From: PUPG01 sp041686485
GTDB taxonomy: Bacteria; Bacteroidota; Bacteroidia; Bacteroidales; UBA7960
NCBI GenBank assembly: GCA_041686485.1
Contig: JAWLDT010000007.1
Coordinates: forward strand, 1-61,976
Direction: 5' to 3'
DNA length: 61,976 bases
Shown: positions 42,538 to 51,720 of the stretch, in pieces
Position numbering within the stretch: the stretch's first letter is position 1
How the letters are laid out: each line of letters begins with the position of its first letter
Translations under genes and position numbers: made by a program
The notes under the pieces: model-generated
The model's input: only the letters and a program-made list of their open reading frames with translations
The model's database searches: none
What the model was told of the DNA's origin: nothing

Positions 42538-43467
42538 TTGATAAAGAAAATTGATTCGGAAGTTCCTGGGCGTTTTGGCAATCTTGAGCTTCTGGCCAGG
42601 CAAGTTGTGGAGGGCTTTATCACGGGTATGCACAAAAGCCCCTTTCATGGCTTTTCTGTGGAGTTTGCCGAGCACCGTATCTATAACCCGGGCGAAAGCA
42701 CCAGGCATATTGACTGGAAACTGTATGCGCGTACCGAAAAGCTCTTCGTCAAGCGATTTGAAGAGGAAACCAACCTGCGCTGCCATATCGTTATTGATAA
42801 TTCTTCTTCGATGCATTTTTCCGGCGAAGGCAGGAAAACGTCATCCTCAAAACTTGATTTTGCCGTAGAAAGTTCGGCTGCCCTTATTTATCTGCTGAGG
42901 AAGCAGCGCGATGCTGTTGGATTGAGCCTTCTTTCCGATAAGACAGAGCTGCATACGACCGCACGTTCCAGCGGTGTCCATCACAGGCTGTTGTTTGCCC
43001 ATCTCGAACGCCTGTATCATCAACAAAAGAAAGAATATAACAAGACCACCAATACCGCCGAGCTGTTACACATGCTGGCCGAGAAGATCCATAAACGCTC
43101 TCTGGTGATCATTTTTTCTGATATGATGGACAACAGGGCAGATCCTGAAGAGATGTTTTCTGCACTGCAGCACCTGAAACACCGTAAGCATGAAGTCATT
43201 CTGTTTCATGTGTATGAGAAGCACAAAGAGCTGGGATTTGATTACAAAAGCCGTCCTTTTCGCTTTGTCGATATGGAAACGGGTCAAACCATCAGGTTGA
43301 ATCCAGCGGACTTGCGGGAACAGTACACCGGGAAAATGGAGGAATACTTCAGACAACTCCGGTTAAAATGCATGCAGTACAAAATTGACTTCGTGCCTTC
43401 CGATATCAATGAAGGCTTCGAAGAAGTTCTGAAGTCTTTTCTTGTAAAAAGGTCCAGGTTGTACTAA
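42538..43467 (+). CDS. DUF58-family protein (vWA-like)
   Basis: 309 residues. The DUF58 core is clear (YNPGESTRHIDWKLYARTEK, residues about 43-62), followed by a von Willebrand A-like domain with DNSSSMHF (MIDAS-like DxSxS). DUF58 proteins usually work beside MoxR-type ATPases in envelope or batch-aerotolerance functions; no MoxR gene is next to it here. The start is a TTG: no in-frame ATG precedes the conserved N-terminal part and the first residues (IKKIDSEV) look family-like. Confidence 0.88.
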   Translation: MIKKIDSEVPGRFGNLELLARQVVEGFITGMHKSPFHGFSVEFAEHRIYNPGESTRHIDWKLYARTEKLFVKRFEEETNLRCHIVIDNSSSMHFSGEGRKTSSSKLDFAVESSAALIYLLRKQRDAVGLSLLSDKTELHTTARSSGVHHRLLFAHLERLYHQQKKEYNKTTNTAELLHMLAEKIHKRSLVIIFSDMMDNRADPEEMFSALQHLKHRKHEVILFHVYEKHKELGFDYKSRPFRFVDMETGQTIRLNPADLREQYTGKMEEYFRQLRLKCMQYKIDFVPSDINEGFEEVLKSFLVKRSRLY

Positions 43468-43472
43468 TCCCT

Positions 43473-43542
43473 TTCACCGTTCACTGTTCACTGTTCACCG
43501 TTTACCGTTCACTGTTCACTGTTCACTGTTTACTGTTCACTT
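43473..43542. repeat. Heptamer tandem array (TTYACYG)n, ten units
   Basis: Ten consecutive seven-base units of TTCACTG or its variants TTCACCG, TTTACCG and TTTACTG, the last one ending TTCACTT. The array fills the space between two convergent genes and runs 20 bases into the second: the final codons and TGA stop of the alpha-oxoamine synthase gene (43523-43542) are made of repeat units. Confidence 0.92.
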
Positions 43543-44776
43543 CCACGATCTTACCGGTGGCATAGACACCTTTATCCAGTTTTTCTTTGACTTGTGAGAA
43601 GGCATCCAGGGTATGCTCTACATCTTCCAGGGTATGGACAGCAGTTGGGATCAGTCGCAGGATGATCATATTTTTGGGGATCACCGGATAGGCCACGACG
43701 GAACAGAAAATATTAAAGTTCTCACGTAAGTCGTGGGTGAGATTGGTTCCTTCGGATGTATCGCCGCTCAGGATAACAGGTGTTACCGGCGATTCTGTGT
43801 TACCAATATTAAAGCCACGTTTGCGCAGACCATCCTGCAAGGCCCGTGCGATGGTCCAGAGCTTTTCCCGTAACTCCGGTTGCTGCTGTATCAGTTCCAG
43901 TCGTTTAAGTCCGCTGGCGACCATCGGCATTGGCAGGGATTTCGCATATATCTGGCTGCGCATGTTGTACATCAGATAATTGATAATCGCTTTCGGTGCC
44001 GCCACAAAAGCACCAATGGAGGCAAAAGCCTTGGCGAACGTTCCAAAATAGACATCGATGCCGTCCTGTACACCAAAATGTTCACCTGTACCGGCCCCAG
44101 TGGGACCCATAACACCGATCCCGTGTGCATCGTCAACAAGCAGTCGGAAAGAATACAAATCCTTCATTTCGACGATCTCGTCCAGCTTACCCAGATCGCC
44201 TGCCATACCAAAGACTCCCTCGGTAATGACCAATATGCCGCCACCAGTTTTTTGGGTCAGTTTATCCGCATTGTCCAGCTGTTTACGGAACTGATCCATA
44301 TCATTATGCGGATAAACAAAGCGTTTACCAAGGTGCATGCGAAGGCCGTCAAGGATACAGGCGTGGGATTCAGAATCATATACCACCACATCATGACGAT
44401 CAACCAGGGCGTCAATGATGGAAACCATGCCCTGATATCCGTAGTTTAACAGGTATGCAGCCTCTTTCCCAACGTAATTCGCCAAAGCCTGCTCCAACTG
44501 TTCATGCAGCCCTGTTTGTCCCGACATCATGCGTGCCCCCATAGGCAGGGCCAGACCATACTTCCTGGCTGCTTCTGCATCAGCCTCCCTGACCTCCGGG
44601 TGGTTGGCCAGACCCAGGTAGTTGTTCAGACTCCATACAAGGTTTTTCTTACCCTGAAAATCCATATGATTGGAAATTTCCCCTTCGAGTTTTGGGAATG
44701 TAAAGTAGCCGTGTACCTGATCAGCGTATTGACCCAAAGGGCCCATTTTATTGGTCGCTTTTGTAAAAATATCCAT
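43523..44776 (-). CDS. Alpha-oxoamine synthase-family PLP enzyme (serine palmitoyltransferase-like)
   Basis: 417 residues from the ATG at 44776 (a start three codons earlier is possible). Fold-type I PLP enzyme of the KBL/BioF/serine palmitoyltransferase group: WSLNNYLGLANHPEV, DSESHACILDGLR, the PLP Asp in VDDAHGIGVMG and the PLP Lys in YFGTFAKAFASIGAF. In Bacteroidota such enzymes start sphingolipid (serine + acyl-CoA) or sulfonolipid (cysteate + acyl-CoA) synthesis; which one cannot be told. The last residues (VNSKQ) and the stop are encoded by the heptamer array. Confidence 0.85.
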   Translation of the reverse strand: MDIFTKATNKMGPLGQYADQVHGYFTFPKLEGEISNHMDFQGKKNLVWSLNNYLGLANHPEVREADAEAARKYGLALPMGARMMSGQTGLHEQLEQALANYVGKEAAYLLNYGYQGMVSIIDALVDRHDVVVYDSESHACILDGLRMHLGKRFVYPHNDMDQFRKQLDNADKLTQKTGGGILVITEGVFGMAGDLGKLDEIVEMKDLYSFRLLVDDAHGIGVMGPTGAGTGEHFGVQDGIDVYFGTFAKAFASIGAFVAAPKAIINYLMYNMRSQIYAKSLPMPMVASGLKRLELIQQQPELREKLWTIARALQDGLRKRGFNIGNTESPVTPVILSGDTSEGTNLTHDLRENFNIFCSVVAYPVIPKNMIILRLIPTAVHTLEDVEHTLDAFSQVKEKLDKGVYATGKIVEVNSKQ

Positions 44777-44895
44777 GGAAAGCATTTATTATATAGCAAT
44801 TGTGTTTTAGTGGTATCTACCAACAAAAATAAATGAATATATTTTGCTTACAAAAAAAATGTAGTGTTGTAAGCTTGTCTCAATGGGTAGAATGA

Positions 44896-45597
44896 CTAAT
44901 TTCCAGAAGCTGCCGGATATAACCCCGGGAAAAAAACTTTTGGATCGGGGCATAGGATGCGGTATTTGTCTTTTTCGCCGGGCAGGCATACACCCGGGAA
45001 GTCCCCTTGTCGGTCCATGATGTCGGTGATAATTTGAAAATGAAGGTGTGGCGGCCAGTCACCATTTTCCGGGGCATTGCCAATTTTGCAAAGTTGCTCC
45101 CCGCTTTCGACAGCCATTCCGGGTGTGAGACTCTCCAGGGAGTCCCTGGTGAGGTGACCATACAGTGTAAAAAAGGTCGTATCATTTAATGTGTGTTTCA
45201 TGATGATGGTAGGGCCATAATCCCCATATTGGGCATTGTCCTGAAAACTATGAATCAAACCTTTCAGTGGCACATAGACTGGCGTACCGGCTGTTGTCCA
45301 TATGTCTATACCCAGGTGAATACTACGGGGTGTTTCTCCTTCTGTCGTAAATAGCGGGCTGCGCCGGTATAATTCACGGTCTTCCATGTAACCGCCGTAA
45401 GCATAGGTAGCATGATGCTGCTTCATCTTATCAAAGATATAGTGTCCAAACGCTTTCGAATCGGTAAAGCTGATCTCCTGCAACGCCGGGTTTTCACCGG
45501 AGAGATCAGGGATCCAGGTGTTTTCCGTTGTAAGATCCGGGCTGACAAGCGGATGAAATGTTTCCTGATGATGATTTAAAAAATGATTCCAATCCAT
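44896..45597 (-). CDS. M23-family metallopeptidase without signal peptide
   Basis: 233 residues from the ATG at 45597, which follows the uvrB stop after one base. A LytM/M23 zinc peptidase domain covers about residues 90-220, with HLGID (HxxxD) and HLHF as metal ligands. M23 enzymes cut peptidoglycan cross-links. No signal peptide or membrane anchor is visible, either from this start or from a longer in-frame start at 45675, so how it would reach the cell wall is unclear. Confidence 0.87.
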   Translation of the reverse strand: MDWNHFLNHHQETFHPLVSPDLTTENTWIPDLSGENPALQEISFTDSKAFGHYIFDKMKQHHATYAYGGYMEDRELYRRSPLFTTEGETPRSIHLGIDIWTTAGTPVYVPLKGLIHSFQDNAQYGDYGPTIIMKHTLNDTTFFTLYGHLTRDSLESLTPGMAVESGEQLCKIGNAPENGDWPPHLHFQIITDIMDRQGDFPGVCLPGEKDKYRILCPDPKVFFPGLYPAASGN

Positions 45598-45598
45598 A

Positions 45599-47623
45599 TT
45601 ATAAAAACCTTTCTTCAAATATTTTTTCCAGGGCATACATGTCATCCCGGTGTTTGGCAGCTTCCAAAAAGTCAAGCTCTTTGGCTGCTTTCTCCATCTT
45701 TTTACGGCTTTCGTTAATGGCTTTCTTAAGCTGGTCTTTACTCATGTATTGCACGACAGGATCTGCTGCAATGTTTGTTTGCTGCGGACCGGCATAGGCT
45801 TTTTCCTGTGTTTGCTTATCTACGACAGCCGTTTGTCCGTGAATGGCTTCTACCGATTTTTGGATCTGGGCCGGGGTGATGTTATGCTTTTCGTTGTATC
45901 GCAGCTGTTTTTCGCGTTTCCTGTTGGTCTCATCTATGGCGGCCTGCATGGAGCGGGTGATCGTGTCGGCATACATAATCACTTTGCTGTTCAGGTTCCT
46001 GGCAGCTCTTCCGGATGTCTGGATCAGGGATCGTTCGGACCGAAGGAAACCTTCGTTATCAGCGTCCAGGATGGCAACCAGGGATACTTCGGGAAGGTCC
46101 AGTCCTTCCCGCAAAAGGTTAACCCCCACAAGTACATCAAAATTGCCCAATCGTAAATCCCGCAAGGTCTTAACCCGTTCGAGCGTGTCTACATCCGAGT
46201 GGATATAGCGGCATTTTACGCCCGCAGCGGTGATGTATTTGGTGAGTTCCTCGGCCATGCGTTTGGTCAGGGTGGTGACCAAAATCCTTTCATTGTCGGT
46301 CGACCGCTGATTGATCTCCTCCAGCAAATCATCGATCTGGTTCAGGCTTGGTCTGACCTCAATAGGTGGTTCCAGCAATCCGGTTGGTCGTATTACCTGC
46401 TCCACAACAACACCCTCGCTTTTGTTGAGCTCATAATCAGCCGGTGTGGCGCTCACAAAGATGACCTGATTCAGCAGTTGTTCAAACTCTTCAAATTTTA
46501 ACGGCCGGTTATCCAGGGCTGCCGGCAAGCGAAAGCCATATTCGACCAGGTTTTTCTTTCTTGAAAAATCACCGCCATACATCGCTTGTACCTGGGATAC
46601 GGTTACATGGCTTTCATCCACCACCATCAGGTAGTCATCGGGAAAATAATCCAGCAAACAGAAAGGCCTGGAGCCAGGCTTGCGGCCGTCAAAATAGCGC
46701 GAATAGTTTTCAATGCCCGAGCAATAGCCAAGTTCTCGTATCATCTCCAGGTCATAATTTACCCTGTCTTCAAGACGTTTTGCTTCCAGCTCTTTGCCAT
46801 TTTCACGAAGAAAGGCCGCCTGCTTTACAAGGTCATCCTGTATATGGTGTATGGCAGATTTCATTCGTTCGTCCGAGGTTACAAACAAGTTTGCCGGATA
46901 AATGGTCAGGTAGTCAAAATCTTCCTTTGATCGTCCGGTGTCCGGATCGAAAGATTCCAGCGACTCGATTTCATCACCCCAGAACATAATTCGAAAGGCT
47001 GTATCTGCATAGGCAGGATAAACATCCACAGTATCACCCTGTACCCGAAAGCTCCCCCGTTTAAATTCGGCTGTGGTTCTGCTATACAGGCTGCCAACCA
47101 ATCTGTGCAGCAACTTGTTTCGACTCAGGGTATCACCAACACGTAAGCGAATGATGTTTTCATTGAAGTCATCCGGATTGCCAATGCCGTATATACAGGA
47201 CACGGAGCTAACCACAATAACATCGCGTCGGCCTGATAGTAGCGCACTGGAAGCGCTTAACCGCAGCTTTTCTATTTCATCATTAATAGAAAGATCCTTT
47301 TCAATATAGGTGTTTGACGTTGGGATGAACGCCTCAGGTTGGTAATAATCATAATAAGAAACGAAATACTCCACGGCATTTTCAGGAAAAAAGTGTTTGA
47401 ATTCGCCGTAAAGCTGTGCTGCAAGGGTTTTGTTATGACTTAACACCAGCGTCGGCTTTTGAACCTCCTGTATTACATTGGCAATGGTAAAGGTTTTTCC
47501 CGAACCGGTAACGCCCAATAAGGTTTGAAAAGGGGTTTCGTCCTGTATGCCACGGGAGAGCTGTTCAATGGCCTCCGGCTGGTCACCGGTGGGTTTAAAG
47601 TCTGAAATAAGCTTAAAAGGCAT
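45599..47623 (-). CDS. uvrB: Excinuclease ABC subunit B
   Basis: 674 residues, normal length. Walker A LLGVTGSGKTFTIAN (about 35-49), the beta-hairpin region YYDYYQPEAF, helicase motifs (SLVAILDADNEG, QTSGRAARN) and the C-terminal UvrC-binding UVR coiled coil. It works with UvrA and UvrC in nucleotide excision repair. Confidence 0.97.
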   Translation of the reverse strand: MPFKLISDFKPTGDQPEAIEQLSRGIQDETPFQTLLGVTGSGKTFTIANVIQEVQKPTLVLSHNKTLAAQLYGEFKHFFPENAVEYFVSYYDYYQPEAFIPTSNTYIEKDLSINDEIEKLRLSASSALLSGRRDVIVVSSVSCIYGIGNPDDFNENIIRLRVGDTLSRNKLLHRLVGSLYSRTTAEFKRGSFRVQGDTVDVYPAYADTAFRIMFWGDEIESLESFDPDTGRSKEDFDYLTIYPANLFVTSDERMKSAIHHIQDDLVKQAAFLRENGKELEAKRLEDRVNYDLEMIRELGYCSGIENYSRYFDGRKPGSRPFCLLDYFPDDYLMVVDESHVTVSQVQAMYGGDFSRKKNLVEYGFRLPAALDNRPLKFEEFEQLLNQVIFVSATPADYELNKSEGVVVEQVIRPTGLLEPPIEVRPSLNQIDDLLEEINQRSTDNERILVTTLTKRMAEELTKYITAAGVKCRYIHSDVDTLERVKTLRDLRLGNFDVLVGVNLLREGLDLPEVSLVAILDADNEGFLRSERSLIQTSGRAARNLNSKVIMYADTITRSMQAAIDETNRKREKQLRYNEKHNITPAQIQKSVEAIHGQTAVVDKQTQEKAYAGPQQTNIAADPVVQYMSKDQLKKAINESRKKMEKAAKELDFLEAAKHRDDMYALEKIFEERFL

Positions 47624-47671
47624 GTCTTATAGTGTCCTGATAGTCATCCTGTTGAAAGATAGCACAATGTA

Positions 47672-48574
47672 TTACTGGTCGCCACCCATCTTGAACAATG
47701 TTTTCTTTTCATCTTTAGTCAGGCTGTCGTAACCATATTTGGAGATCTTATCCAGAATCCTGTCAATATTTTTTTGGTGTTCTGCCCGCTGGCGGTTGTA
47801 TTCTTCGTCGCTGATCGGTTTTTCTTTATTATATTCTACACGAAAATGTGGTTTTTTCTTAAACAGTTTGGCGATCTTCTCCAAATAAAAACCTATAACC
47901 AGGGCCGGGTCTCTGTGCGATTTCAACAAACTGGCATAGATAAAACCCCAAAGGGCACCACCCAGGTGTGCCAGATGTCCGCCAGGGTTACCCTGGTCTA
48001 TACTGATGATATCGATGATCACGAAGAACAGGGCGATGTATTTCAGTCGTACGCGGCCCAGGAGAAGCAGGGGCAATTGATAATCAGGAATATAAACGGC
48101 AATGGCAATAAATATGGCGAGGACGGAAGCAGAAGCTCCCAGCGCCAGGGAAAAGTCAACCACGCTTTCAAAAACCGGGAAAATATTGAAAGAGATGATA
48201 TAAAAAAATGCACCAAACAATCCCCCAATCAGGTAGGTGGCCATAAGCCGGTCGGCACCGATAAAATCGGAAAAGAGTCGGCCACCGACATACAGCACGA
48301 TCATGTTAAACAGGATATGAAAAAAGTCGAAGTGCAGAAACATGTAGGTCACCAGGGTCCATGGTCTGTGGAGCACCACATGAATATTGGATGAAACCCC
48401 AAGCCAGTGCATTATGGCATCACCGGCGCTTTCCACATTGAACAAGAAGAATAGTACCCGGAACAGATTCACAAGCAGGAAGATGCCTGCGTTCACCCCG
48501 ATAATTTTTGACAGGATGGAACCACGGGTAAAAAAGTGCATGATCTCTTGAAGTATGGATTGTTGCTGCTGCAT
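47672..48574 (-). CDS. Rhomboid-family intramembrane protease with cytoplasmic tail
   Basis: 300 residues: about six membrane helices with catalytic Ser148 (GASAS) and His203 (HLAHLGG), and His-Asn in HILFN of helix 2. A charged C-terminal tail (about 225-300) with a short SHOCT-like region (IDRILDKISKYGYDSLTKDEK) follows. It is 12 bases downstream of another rhomboid gene in the same direction, so the pair is an operon. Confidence 0.9.
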   Translation of the reverse strand: MQQQQSILQEIMHFFTRGSILSKIIGVNAGIFLLVNLFRVLFFLFNVESAGDAIMHWLGVSSNIHVVLHRPWTLVTYMFLHFDFFHILFNMIVLYVGGRLFSDFIGADRLMATYLIGGLFGAFFYIISFNIFPVFESVVDFSLALGASASVLAIFIAIAVYIPDYQLPLLLLGRVRLKYIALFFVIIDIISIDQGNPGGHLAHLGGALWGFIYASLLKSHRDPALVIGFYLEKIAKLFKKKPHFRVEYNKEKPISDEEYNRQRAEHQKNIDRILDKISKYGYDSLTKDEKKTLFKMGGDQ

Positions 48575-48586
48575 GGTAACCTAGAC

Positions 48587-49339
48587 TTAGTATAAAATAT
48601 CTCTTCTTCCGCGCCAATAACGAATCAACAGATAGCCAAAAATCATGCCGCCAAGGTGGGCAAAATGGGCAATATCGCCTGTACGTCCGGTAAGTCCCGA
48701 TATGAGTTCAAGTGCGCCGAATCCGATCACAAAATACTTTGCTTTGATGGGGATGGCCATGAACAGGTAGATGTAGCTGTTTGGGAAAAACATTCCGAAT
48801 GCCAGCAGGATACCGAACACTGCTCCGGAAGCCCCGACAGTAGGTATAAAGTATTTGGTCAGGTAGCTGACAAGGGTAGATTCTGTCACACCTGAGAGGA
48901 CATTATAGGATCCGGTTTCAATAAAATGCCGCAGATCTTCCGGTGTATAACCTGCCGCCAGTAACTCAGAACGCAAACTTAGCGCTTCCAGGTAGCTTAC
49001 GCCAAGATGTAGAAAAGCAGCCCCGAAACCTGTAATCAGATAATAGGTCAGAAAACGTCTGGAGCCCATCAGGTTTTCTATGGCCGTGCCAAACATCCAT
49101 AAGGCGAACATGTTGAAAAAAATGTGGGCAAAGTTGGCGTGCATAAACATATGGGTGACTATCTGATAGGGTTCAAAAGCGGGTGAACCCGGCATGTGCA
49201 GGCCAAGTAACCTGATAAGATCGACACTGAAGGCGGTGCTCAGCGAAATGGTGGCCAAAAAAAACAGCCCGTTGATAATCAACAGGTTTTTTACTACTAC
49301 AGGCATTAAATTGAATCCACCGGTTCTTTGTTGCATCAT
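48587..49339 (-). CDS. Rhomboid-family intramembrane protease
   Basis: 250 residues, about six membrane helices, catalytic Ser171 (VGASGAVFG) and His228 (HFAHLGG), conserved HIFFNMFALWMFG in helix 2. It lacks the C-terminal tail of its neighbour. First gene of the two-rhomboid operon, 104 bases downstream of mutL in the same direction. Substrates are unknown. Confidence 0.9.
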   Translation of the reverse strand: MMQQRTGGFNLMPVVVKNLLIINGLFFLATISLSTAFSVDLIRLLGLHMPGSPAFEPYQIVTHMFMHANFAHIFFNMFALWMFGTAIENLMGSRRFLTYYLITGFGAAFLHLGVSYLEALSLRSELLAAGYTPEDLRHFIETGSYNVLSGVTESTLVSYLTKYFIPTVGASGAVFGILLAFGMFFPNSYIYLFMAIPIKAKYFVIGFGALELISGLTGRTGDIAHFAHLGGMIFGYLLIRYWRGRRDILY

Positions 49340-49443
49340 TATTTTGGTATCTTGATTGTCTGTTAAACGCGCTATTTCGAAAAAAGTTTATCCTGCATGG
49401 ATCAGAGACATGCAGGTTGCGTGGCAAAAATACGATTATTCTG

Positions 49444-51288
49444 TTATTTAAAACGATCTGCCAACTCATCCAGGGAAATGATCTGCAGAACGTGTTTCCC
49501 GGCAGGTGAATGCTGGGGCATTTCACAGGCAAAAAGACGATCAGCCAGGGAGGACATTTCTTCTTCCGTCATGGCTTTTCCGCGCCGTATGGAAAGTCTT
49601 TTGGCCATGGAGCGCATCACATTTGTTCTCTGGTCATCCTGTAACGTCAACTGGTTCTTTTGTACATTCTCAATAATGCCTTCTATCATATCCTGCAGCA
49701 CGGGATCACCTGACAGATCGGCCGGTATGGCATCCACGACAAACGTGTTATCCCCGGAAACGTTAATGCCAAACCCCAATTGCCTGATATCTTCGAGAAT
49801 TTCCCTGAGCATGTCAGCATCATTGTCGGTCAGATGGATGCTTTCCGGAAAGAGCAGTTGTTGTGAACTGTTTTTCCCGCTTTGCAATCTCTGTGTGTAA
49901 GTTTCGAATAATACCCTTTCGTGGGCGCGCTGCTGATCAATGATCATAATCCCGGATTTGACCGGCGTCAGAATATACTGATTATGAATCTGAAAAAATT
50001 TTTTCTGTCCATTATCCTGTTTACTGTCCTCCAGGTCGGAACTAATGATGGTTTGTCTGTTCTCCTGCTCGTTGTCAGATTGCGGAGTATCTTCATCACC
50101 CGGATATAGTTTTTCCCATTGCTTCGGGTTAATCCTGCTGGTAAGGTCTTGTTGCCGTCCCTGTTTTGCTGGTTTGTCCTGGTTAAAAGGGTTAAAGTCA
50201 GGATTTACTTGAATAACAGGTGGTTTTGGTGGTTTGTCCCGGTCGGTTGGTATGTGGTCAAAGGCGGTTTCCTGTTCAAAATCCAGGGCGGGGGTGATGT
50301 TATAGCTTCCCAGGGATTTTTTAACGGCTGATTTTATAATCTGGTACACATACCTTTCATCCTGAAACTTAATTTCTGTTTTGGTGGGATGTACATTCAC
50401 ATCGATCTGCTCGGGAGCAGTTTCCAGGAACAGGAAGAACGCGGGGTGCGCGTCGTCCGGAATAAGGTCTTCGAATGCCTTTTCAACGGCATGATTGAGG
50501 TAAGGAGAACGTATAAAGCGTTGGTTCACATAAAAATACTGTTCCCCCCGTTTTTTTTTGGCATACTCAGGTTTCCCAACGAAGCCGTAAATTGATAAAA
50601 TTTGTGTTTTTTCCTCGACCGGCACCAGCCGATGGTTATAGTGATTTCCAAACAAACCGGCAATACGTTGCTTCAGGTTATCCTTTTTCAATTGATGTGT
50701 CAACTGGTTATTCTGATAATACTGAAAGGCGATATCAGGTCTGGCAATGGCAGCCCGTTGCAGTTCGGTGAGGATATGCCGTTTTTCAATATTGTCTGAT
50801 TTCAGAAAGTTACGCCTGGCCGGTGTGTTGAAGAAGAGGTTCCTGACGGCGATACTTGTTCCCCTGGGGGTAGAACATGGTTTTTGTGATTCAAGGCGCG
50901 CTGCTTCAATGATGACCTCCGTGCCAACATCATCGTCAGCGGTACGTGACTTCAGTTCCACCCTTGAGATGGCAGCGATAGAAGCTAAGGCCTCCCCACG
51001 GAAACCCATGGTGCGGATGGAGAAAAGATCGTGGGCCTGGTTGATTTTGGAAGTAGCATGGCGTTCAAAACTAAGTCTTGCATCCGTTTCCGTCATACCA
51101 TGACCGTTGTCAACCAGTTGTATAAGTGTTTTACCGGCATCTTTAACGATAAGCTGTATATGATCGGCACCGGCATCTATAGCGTTCTCAATGAGCTCTT
51201 TAACTGCTGAAGCCGGCCGCTGTATAACTTCTCCCGCAGCGATTTGGTTAGCTACAGAGTCGGGTAACAGCTTAATAACATCTGTCAT
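49444..51288 (-). CDS. mutL: DNA mismatch repair protein MutL
   Basis: 614 residues: a GHKL ATPase N-terminal domain (ELIENAIDAGAD, DNGHGM, TMGFRGEALASI) and a C-terminal dimerisation domain. The endonuclease metal motif DQHAxxE is altered: the equivalent stretch reads DQQRAHERVLFE, so the first His is replaced by Gln-Arg spacing; endonuclease activity is uncertain. It starts 21 bases after a small membrane-anchored protein gene. Confidence 0.95.
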   Translation of the reverse strand: MTDVIKLLPDSVANQIAAGEVIQRPASAVKELIENAIDAGADHIQLIVKDAGKTLIQLVDNGHGMTETDARLSFERHATSKINQAHDLFSIRTMGFRGEALASIAAISRVELKSRTADDDVGTEVIIEAARLESQKPCSTPRGTSIAVRNLFFNTPARRNFLKSDNIEKRHILTELQRAAIARPDIAFQYYQNNQLTHQLKKDNLKQRIAGLFGNHYNHRLVPVEEKTQILSIYGFVGKPEYAKKKRGEQYFYVNQRFIRSPYLNHAVEKAFEDLIPDDAHPAFFLFLETAPEQIDVNVHPTKTEIKFQDERYVYQIIKSAVKKSLGSYNITPALDFEQETAFDHIPTDRDKPPKPPVIQVNPDFNPFNQDKPAKQGRQQDLTSRINPKQWEKLYPGDEDTPQSDNEQENRQTIISSDLEDSKQDNGQKKFFQIHNQYILTPVKSGIMIIDQQRAHERVLFETYTQRLQSGKNSSQQLLFPESIHLTDNDADMLREILEDIRQLGFGINVSGDNTFVVDAIPADLSGDPVLQDMIEGIIENVQKNQLTLQDDQRTNVMRSMAKRLSIRRGKAMTEEEMSSLADRLFACEMPQHSPAGKHVLQIISLDELADRFK

Positions 51289-51309
51289 GCAACAAAAGAT
51301 TTTTTCCGG

Positions 51310-51576
51310 TTAAATAAAAAAGACCAGGTAGAACAACAAAAAAATAACTACCAGGATGACCACAAGACGCTGATTTGAAGCGCGCCTGTTTTTAGATGCT
51401 GACGTCCGTTTCCAGCGCGTTTGCAGGCGGGCCCTTAGTGCTTTTTCGTAACTATCATGATCCTCTTCAAGGACAGCTTTCTCTCTTTGTTCCCGCTCCT
51501 CCTTCTTCTTATCATAATACACCGGTTTATAGTTATACTTTTTGTTGCGCGGTGTTTTGAAAAATGTGAGTGCCAT
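51310..51576 (-). CDS. Small tail-anchored protein of unknown function
   Basis: 88 residues. The N-terminal two thirds are strongly basic and charged (KKKEEREQREKA), the C-terminal 19 residues (VVILVVIFLLFYLVFFI region) form one membrane helix. I do not recognise a domain. Its place directly before mutL, 21 bases away and in the same direction, suggests an operon; similar small proteins occur before mutL in other Bacteroidota as far as I recall. Confidence 0.7.
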   Translation of the reverse strand: MALTFFKTPRNKKYNYKPVYYDKKKEEREQREKAVLEEDHDSYEKALRARLQTRWKRTSASKNRRASNQRLVVILVVIFLLFYLVFFI

Positions 51577-51720
51577 CGGATTTATTGTTAAGTGTACGGG
51601 TATCTACCCACTACAAAATTAACCATTATCTAAAGTTTTTATTACCTGCATTAAACTTTTTTGGTTATTCGGAATCAAAAGGATAAAACAAGGCAAATTA
51701 TAAACCTTAAAATTGATAAA

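Noticed and set aside
43473..43542. CRISPR array
   Set aside because: The units are seven bases long and directly contiguous with no spacers; this is a microsatellite-type array.
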